A stretch of 64,000 nt of DNA from Perilla frutescens. Lineage: Eukaryota > Streptophyta > Magnoliopsida > Lamiales > Lamiaceae. The stretch covers positions 3,371,001 to 3,435,000 of the forward strand of contig BRKX01000007.1 in the NCBI GenBank assembly GCA_026008535.1, in the 5' to 3' direction. The translations under genes were made by a program, and so were the position numbers. The notes beneath the pieces are model-generated. The model did not search any database. It had not been told where the DNA came from and saw only the letters and a list, made by a program, of their open reading frames with translations. Shown here piece after piece: positions 57,686 through 64,000 of the stretch (position 1 is its first letter; each line of letters opens with the position of its first letter).

Positions 57686-59096
57686 TGGTCGACTTTTTTA
57701 TTCGACTAAAATTTCACCGCAAGTATACGGTGCAATTATAGTATATATAGCGAGCAAGAGTATCGTATCCACAGAGACTAATTAGACCTAATTGTGTGTA
57801 CTATAATATTAGACCTCAATCGTTATCTAGACGATAAGAAAATGAAAAGATAATTAACTAATCTAACACTAAAGAAAGCATATATAAAAAGGACAATTAA
57901 ATGGAGATTGGGACAAGAAGGTAGAGGTACTTTTAGGATTGATTTCTTCGGTACTTGGCACTAATGATCCTATTGAATGTCTATTTGTGGTGCTAAATTT
58001 CACTAGGGAAATCTTGTCTAAGCTCTCTCTCGAGATACTTAAGTTTGGAGGGTACATGCTAGGTTCACCGTCTCCGAACGAATCTTACACATATACTTAC
58101 CAAAACTCCTAAGATTTCTAGCCCTCACACTAAGCCTCAATTCTCTCGAATTTATCAACATAGGTATCTCGTGCCTAGGGTTCGTCTATTGAGACTCATC
58201 TCTCGATTCATGAATCAATAGATAAAATAGTGCAAATTAGTGATCAATTAATCAACACTCATACATAGCATAAGCACAATAAATAAAATCGAGTCATAAA
58301 CAATCAATAAAAATAGAAATGCATAAAAACCAAAATATGTTCAATCCCAAAATACAAGATAATCTAATCTAACATCTAAACAATGTAAGGATTAAATTAT
58401 CTCAAAGAAAATTAAAGACAAAAACAAGAAAATGAAACTAAGAACATCCCGGAAGTTGTCCTCGACTCCACCCTTGCCTCCGCTCGTCTCCTCTTTGCTC
58501 CATCTTCGGGCCATTGCTCCTTATTCACCCTAGGTAGGTGGAAATCCTAGTTAGGGTGTGGGTGTGAGGAGTGAGGGTTGAAGATGGGAGATGAGAGAAG
58601 GGTTTGGTGTTGGGGGAAATTTGGGGATTTTTTTGTGGAGAAAAAATCTGCTGTGTGTGTGTGTGTCTGTTATGGAGAGAGATCGCCAAATAAGAAGAAG
58701 AAGAAGCCCAGATCCGTTGCGCCCCGATCGTGCCCCGATTGAAGAAAATCTTGTCTCTGGCGCGAGTGCAGGCAGGTCGCGCCTCCGGTCGCGCTGCCAC
58801 TCGCGCCAGCAACTCTGCACCGACACCTTTCACGGTTTTGCTCCGTTCTCCCTCATTTCTTATCCGATTGAGGTGATTCAACTTGCAGCGCATTCCTCAT
58901 TCGATTATCTATCTTCTCATAGCTTTGGATCACTCAAATATTTATTGATTAATTCTCCATTTCCTGTGAAAGTCAAACAACAAAAAAAACTTCCAAATCG
59001 GGAGGTTAAAAGTGCAATTTGGGTTAAAGCACATGCAAAACTCTTCAATTCACTTCATTTCAATCTCAAAATGTTGTGCAAAAACACCACTTATCA
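57686..59096 (-). repeat. Inner 3' LTR of the - half, subfamily A
   Basis: 1,411 bp, inverted relative to 42915-44283 and close to it in sequence. It keeps about 42 bp (including ataattgcaccgtatac when reversed) that the left LTR lacks. A PPT (reversed, aagtttgggggagt) follows at 59097-59110. Confidence 0.85.
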
Positions 59097-60427
59097 ACTC
59101 CCCCAAACTTAAAAGCTTGTTTGTCCCCAAACAATGAAGAAAAGAGATGGAGGTTTAAATGATGACGTGTGGATAAAAAGATGGAAATTGCTTCAAAGAT
59201 TCAAAACACATTTTGCACATTCAAGCATGATATTAAAAGATTAACAAGCCTAGAAAAATTCTACAATGCATTGCCAAAATAACTTGTAACCTCTCGAATA
59301 TAGAAAGATCACTCTTCACTCAAGTGTTTAGGCTATAAGTGTTTACACTCAAAATCAAGTCATACAAATAGTCAACCATATGCTTATAAAGAGTCTATCA
59401 TCTCCATCACTTATGTATGCTTTCAAACAAGAATCATTAAGGACTTGTTCAAGTTTAGAAGGGAGGCTCTTTGGTAAGGTAGGGATTGTTTGGCCAATTG
59501 ACTATCAAGAATTAATCATTAAACCCAAATTTTGCATTATCAACCAAGTAGAACTACACAAGTTCTCTTCCACCTTCCTTGCTTCACAAACCTCAAAGTC
59601 TAGAAACTTTCTCATGATAAACAATATTACTACCCTTTCTTGCTCTTTCTTTTCAATGATCTAATGTGAACACTTTTTTTTTTAATGTGTTCATTTTATC
59701 TCTTTTTTTTCAATCTTTCATTGTGAGAGCTAAGAGGGGTAATTTGACATTTTTAACTCAAAATACTCTAAAATGTGATTTCATTTCAAGCATTCCAAAC
59801 TTCTCATAAGCATTAATTCCTCATCACTACTCATTCCCAACCCAAGGTAGAAAAAATGAGTATCGTCTTAGGCTCAAAGGGGCTAACAAGAGATTTATAG
59901 TGTGAAATGGTAAAATTTGGATAGAGTGGGCTAGACAAAAGATGGCCTTAAATCATTTTCAAGTCATCAAGCATACTGTTGTAATTTCGAATTAGACACA
60001 ATGCAAGTTCTAGAGACAAACAAGTATGCATGATTACCACACAAGCAAGAAAAGATTGTAAGAACAAAGCAATCTTCGGCTCGAAACTCACATGGGTTCA
60101 CCCAAGTTCAAAAGACAATGCACTTAAGAATATATCAAGCCAAATATCACCAAGTCATACCATGCTTTCATGTCATTTTCTCAACAAACCATCTCATCAT
60201 AAGCAACTTAACAACCCAATCCACACTTCAACCATTTTCAACCACAAATCTCCACAAAATCAAAAATCAACCTCCAAAGCCTCCGGTTATTTAAAGCATT
60301 TAAACGTGCAAATAAATAAACAAAATAAAAAATAAAAACAAAATCAAAAAATGCAACCTATATGCAATGAAACACATAAAACACACAAAAAGAAGGAGAG
60401 ATCCAAGATAACCACACTTCCTTCCCC

Positions 60428-60461
60428 CAAACTTATTCGACACTTAGTGAGAATAAGTTTG
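60428..60461 (-). other. Hairpin followed by G-run in the - half
   Basis: CAAACTTATTC (60428-60438) and GAATAAGTTTG (60451-60461) pair perfectly around a 12-nt loop. In sense orientation a ggggaagg run follows. Confidence 0.65.
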
Positions 60462-60697
60462 AAGAAAAGAAGTGGTTCACCTTAGATGAGCTCATAAATG
60501 ATTAGAGAAGGCAAGATGACACAAGACATCCGCGTCCGGATTCCTTCGACATTTTGTCCGCCCATTCCACTTCCTTACTCAACCTTCAAAAACAAAACAA
60601 AATCCAAACAAACACGAAATGAAAAACAAAAACTAAAAAACAATATCTAGATTAACAATGCAATCCTTATAATAATAACACAACTAAATCATTTAGT

Positions 60698-60714
60698 CCC
60701 CGGCAACGGCGCCA
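60698..60714 (-). promoter_or_regulatory. Primer-binding site, tRNA-Asp, of the - half
   Basis: The reverse complement reads TGGCGCCGTTGCCGGGG and is separated from LTR-B by agtttt (60715-60720). Confidence 0.9.
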
Positions 60715-60720
60715 AAAACT

Positions 60721-62186
60721 TGATGCGATATTTTATACCTCAAATAATAAGTCGTGTCATGTGCAAGTGTATACGGATGTAGCAAGCAATGATACGAGTC
60801 GAACCACAAGGAATAGGAGATATATTCTAAGATGCACAAATAATGCCTAATTAAATCTCAATCACTATTTAAACCAAATAAGTCAAAGGAGTTGTTGTTC
60901 ACTTCATTCATCAATCCAACATAAAGATTTAAAATTTTATAATAATTTCCAACACTAAAGAGATGAAATTTACGGGTTAACAAAGGGGTTTAGGGTGTTG
61001 GATCCTTGATTTAAGGGTTTACACAAACATGAAGATCATATATAAATCAAAACTTTATTTATGATAAGGGTTTGTTCATTTAAGCATTTTCTCAAACACC
61101 TAATATGCAAAAATGATGTTAAACTTGCTATCTCTAACAAGCATTTCACTCAAGTATACAAAGAGTCCCCTCTACAAATTACAAGCCTAAATGCTCATAC
61201 ATCTTTCAAAGTATAACCACAAGGTCTCATAGATCACCAACAAACACCAAATGAGCAAAACTAATCATCCATTGAGCATAAAGATAAACATAAATGGAGG
61301 CCACCCATAAACATTTACAATCACAACAATGATCCACAAGATTTAATCAAAGAAATATACATTCATCCCACATTCATAATAAACATCCTCATTTCAAAGA
61401 TCCTTCACCCCAACCCTAATTAAATTAGCTACTCATAATCTTAAAAGCAAAATAAATTACTTGAACATGAATCATAAATAGAGATTAGATTAAACCAATA
61501 GAATGTACAAAGATTGCACAAGATCCTTCCACTTCAATTCTTCAAACTTCAAGAACTCCCCTTTACAAGCCCAAGCCCTCTTCCTCCTCTCATTTCTATG
61601 GTCTATCTTTGATTTTCTAGGGGAAAAAGGGGTATAGGGATTGGAAAAAAAATTTTAGAGTTCGATCCTTCGTTTCTCTGTAAAAATCCGTCTTTCTCCT
61701 TCGAATATCTGTTGTGAGGCAATTAGAGGGAAAGGCGCTGATAAGGCACGCAAAACAGGGCGTCTAGACGCGACACGGGCTCGGTCGTACCCAGGTCGCG
61801 CTGTAGCTCGCGCCAGAGAAGCGCGCGAAGGAGTGTCTGGGCGCGGGAGCGCGGTCGCACCAGTGATCGCGTTGTGGGTCGCGCCAGAGACACGTGGAAA
61901 GCCTAGCTTGGCGCGACCCAATCCAGTCGCGCCTCCACCCGTGCTGTAGCTCGCGCCAGAGACGCGTGGAAAGCCACGTTTGGGCGCGGGCGGAGCGGTC
62001 GCGCCTCGACCCATGCTGTGGGTCGCGCCTGGTTCTTTGAATTCAATGATTCTTCAATAACACACCTAGAATTTGCACTTGGATTAAAATATGGGTTTGG
62101 ACATCAAAAATATACAATTGGCTTATAAAATGGTATTGAAATAGCCCCAAGTTGCAGTCAAAAGAAGCACAAAATACCGATTATCA
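60721..62186 (-). repeat. Right (5') LTR, subfamily B
   Basis: 1,466 bp, the inverted counterpart of 56208-57671. Its U3 end (TGATAATCGG) directly adjoins the TSD GGACG at 62187. The CpG array lies at 61755-62035. Confidence 0.85.
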
Positions 62187-64000
62187 GGACGTTCGAGATG
62201 AATCTGGAAGATGAAGACAACAGCTCAAGGAAGAAAGGTATTGCTCTTAAAGCTGAAGTTTCTGAGGATGTCCCTGAACATGTACAGAAATAAAAACATG
62301 TACTTGATTCAGACACAATGAATAATATGGTTCTTATCACCAAGAACTTCAGTCGAATGCTTAAAAGAGTAAACAAGTAGTCTTCCAGAAAGTCAAACAA
62401 CATAAGATAATCATCTGAAAATTCTCAGAAATATAGAAACTCCAATAGTGAGCAGAAAGAGTTTCAACCATCAAATACAAAGAGAAGAATTCAGTGCAGA
62501 GAGTGTGATGGTTTTGGACACATTCAAGCAGAATATGCCAACACTCTGAAGAAGAATAAAAAGAACTACAATGCCTCTCCTAGTGATAATGATTCTGAAG
62601 AAAGTAGTAGTGAATCAGAAGAAGAGACCTATGCTTTAACAGCAAAAGTCTCAGAGTTCCGGGGTCCTTTCAAACTTGCAGAAGATGAAGACTCAGACAA
62701 TGAAGATTTCAGCCATGAAGAGTTTATTCAGACCTACAAAGAGATGTATGAAAAATGGCTTGAAGTAGCTGAGATTAACAAAACTCTACAATCTCATAAC
62801 AAGGATCCGCTCAAAGAAAAGGAGGAGTTAATCAGATCTGATGAAGAACAGAAGACCATAATCCAACAGCAAAAGAAGGAGATTAAAGAGCTGTCTACAG
62901 AACTGAAGTCCATCAAAAGGAATGTCAACATGCTGAACAATGGAACTGAGAATCTTGATAAGATTCTCACTACCCCCAAGACATTCTGGGAAGAGTCATC
63001 CAGGTCTTGGATACAATGGTAGACAATCTAAGATCATGTTTGTCAAAGCAAGTACAAGCCAGCCAGTGTATGTACAAAATAATGTTCAGACCATCCAGAA
63101 GAATATTAACAAAAAGATGACTGCTAATAATGGCAACAGGAAAGGAATCATTTGCCATTATTGTAAAGAAAAAGGCCACATTCGACCACACTATGAAAAT
63201 TATATTTTTGATCTGAAAATAATGGGAAGAAGATTTGTGGCTCAGCATTTCAGCAACACCCAAAAGCAATCAGCTACTCAGAAAAAGAAGAATCCTGCGC
63301 AGAGAAAGGAATGAGTTGTCAAGCAGACTAGTCTGATTGCTCATACTTCACTGAGGGTTGAAGACAAAAGAAGCTGGTACTTTGACAGTAGCTGCTCAAG
63401 ACACATGACTGGAGATTACTCTGTGGTGCAGAATTTGAAAGCTTGCTTGTCAGACTTTGTTATCTTTGGAGATGGAAAAAGGGGCAAAGTAATGGGAAAA
63501 GGAGAGTTGATTGTTGAATGAATGCCCAAACTAAAGAAGGCTATGCTAGTTGATGGACTCAAAGCTAATTTGATAAGTATCAGTCAACTATGTGATGATG
63601 ACATGATTGTTGTCTTCACCACGGAGAGCTGTGGAGTTATGAATAAGAGCAATGACTTATTCATGGAAGGAAAGAGATGAGCTGACAACTGTTATCAGCT
63701 ACATATTCTTGCACAATGTTCTTTAACATGTCATAGAACATCTATAGAAGAGTCAAAGATCTGGCATCGGAAACTTGGACACATCAACTTCAAAAATCTC
63801 CAGAAGATCATCAGTAAAGAGATTGTCAGAGGGCTACCTCAGATCAAAATTGACAGAGACAAAGTTTGTGGCCCATGTCAGATTGGAAAACAGTCCATAT
63901 CTCATCATAAAGAAGTGCAAGACAGAACTTCTAAGAGAATTTTAGATCTTATTCATATGGATCTAATGGGGCCTATGGCTATGGAAAGTTATGGAGAAAA
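62187..64000 (+). pseudogene. Copia (SIRE/Maximus-like) gag-pol, continues past the window
   Basis: The gag resumes from the 27 bp left of the composite insertion (42888-42914, DELMGSL) with EMNLEDED and KKGIALKAE. Two zinc knuckles follow (CRECDGFGHIQAEY near 62495; CHYCKEKGHIRPHY near 63154), each with Tyr in place of the last Cys. Next come an acidic/coiled stretch, a protease motif WYFDSSCSRHMTG (usual DSGCS changed to DSSCS), GAG-pre-integrase (WHRKLGHINFKNLQKI, then CGPCQIGKQ) and the integrase start LIHMDLMGPM. Several stops (for example after VPEHVQK and SWIQW) and frame changes show that it is dead. RT is beyond the window end. Confidence 0.8.

Larger units (their letters stand above)
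59097..60720 (-). other. Short internal region of the - half, non-coding
   Basis: Between the PPT and the PBS only 1.6 kb remain, without gag, RT or integrase. It includes the hairpin/G-run module (60428-60461) and sequences like those before the 3' LTRs of the other two Athila-type elements (ggacaaacaagc). This half is therefore defective. The 94- and 101-codon ORFs are incidental. Confidence 0.75.
42915..62186. mobile_element. 19.3-kb composite Athila insertion: two facing elements, one TSD
   Basis: The TSD GGACG lies at 42910-42914 and 62187-62191. The flanking Copia gag frame is continuous when the insert and one TSD are removed (DELMGSLRT before, FEMNLED after), proving a single insertion site. 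Both outer termini are LTR U3 ends (TGATAAGTGG on the left; TGATAATCGG, inverted, on the right). Order: 5' LTR-A, PBS, gag-pol, env-position ORF, PPT, 3' LTR-B, then 14-bp junction, then inverted 3' LTR-A, PPT, internal, PBS, 5' LTR-B. So two elements face each other, joined at U5 ends. Confidence 0.8.

Noticed and set aside
57871..58057. 62-codon ORF repeated from the 44.0 and 45.6 kb ORFs
   Set aside because: It repeats because the LTR repeats; it has no family motif and no plausible start context.

Overview
This window is nuclear DNA from a flowering plant, very probably a eudicot. It is AT-rich, its genes have introns, it carries plant-specific families (cysteine-rich receptor-like kinase, F-box/FBA, ankyrin-PGG), and it is filled with nested Copia, Athila-type Gypsy, CACTA, hAT, Harbinger and Mutator-like elements. 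I cannot name the species. Only two host genes look intact: a one-exon F-box gene (10069-11163, +) and a two-exon ankyrin/PGG membrane protein (25719-27490, -). A third host gene, a CRK kinase (2991-5961, +), is a 5'-truncated pseudogene.

Left third (1-30 kb): gene remnants and small transposons. Their edges can often be set to the base from target-site duplications (TSDs). They include a tRNA-derived SINE with a perfect 17-bp TSD (7340-7445), a hAT-like MITE (8097-8551), and a three-layer nest at 12047-15894 (Mutator-like foldback, holding a solo LTR with TSD GTAAA, holding a CACTA element with TSD ATT). The F-box gene's 5' region is repeated at 18362-20299 without its coding part. Comparing the two copies shows two Harbinger MITEs (TSD TTA) and a Copia LTR as clean insertions. 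The Copia LTR holds a further TIR element, and its leader runs into a Mutator-like relic on the minus strand.

Right half (30.6-64 kb): stacked LTR retrotransposons. A 5.85-kb non-autonomous Athila relative (30642-36492, minus, TSD AGGAT) is followed by an old Copia integrase fragment. That fragment is split by a decayed 5.2-kb Copia element (36808-42038, minus, TSD TCTAG). Next come another Copia LTR with the start of a gag, and then a 19.3-kb composite Athila insertion (42915-62186) inside a third Copia gag that resumes in frame and runs off the end of the window.

The 19.3-kb composite is the most unusual object here. It is flanked by one 5-bp TSD (GGACG), but both outer ends are LTR U3 (TGATAA) ends. 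Its two halves face each other and meet U5 to U5 at AGTTTTT/AAAAACT. The 6-nt LTR-PBS spacer of this family is agtttt, and one more T is what a retained terminal A of the tRNA primer would specify. It therefore looks like two linear retrotransposon cDNAs joined at unprocessed U5 ends and integrated through their two U3 ends. Two LTR subfamilies alternate (A, B, A, B), which suggests a later internal inversion. The + half carries a nearly complete gag-pol (four stops, one frameshift), an intact ORF in the env position preceded by a CpG-rich array like those in the LTRs, and a 1,630-bp tandem duplication of U5-PBS-gag.

No rRNA, tRNA gene or CRISPR array was found. Coordinates, TSDs and reading frames were read by eye; family names rest on motif recognition, not on database searches.
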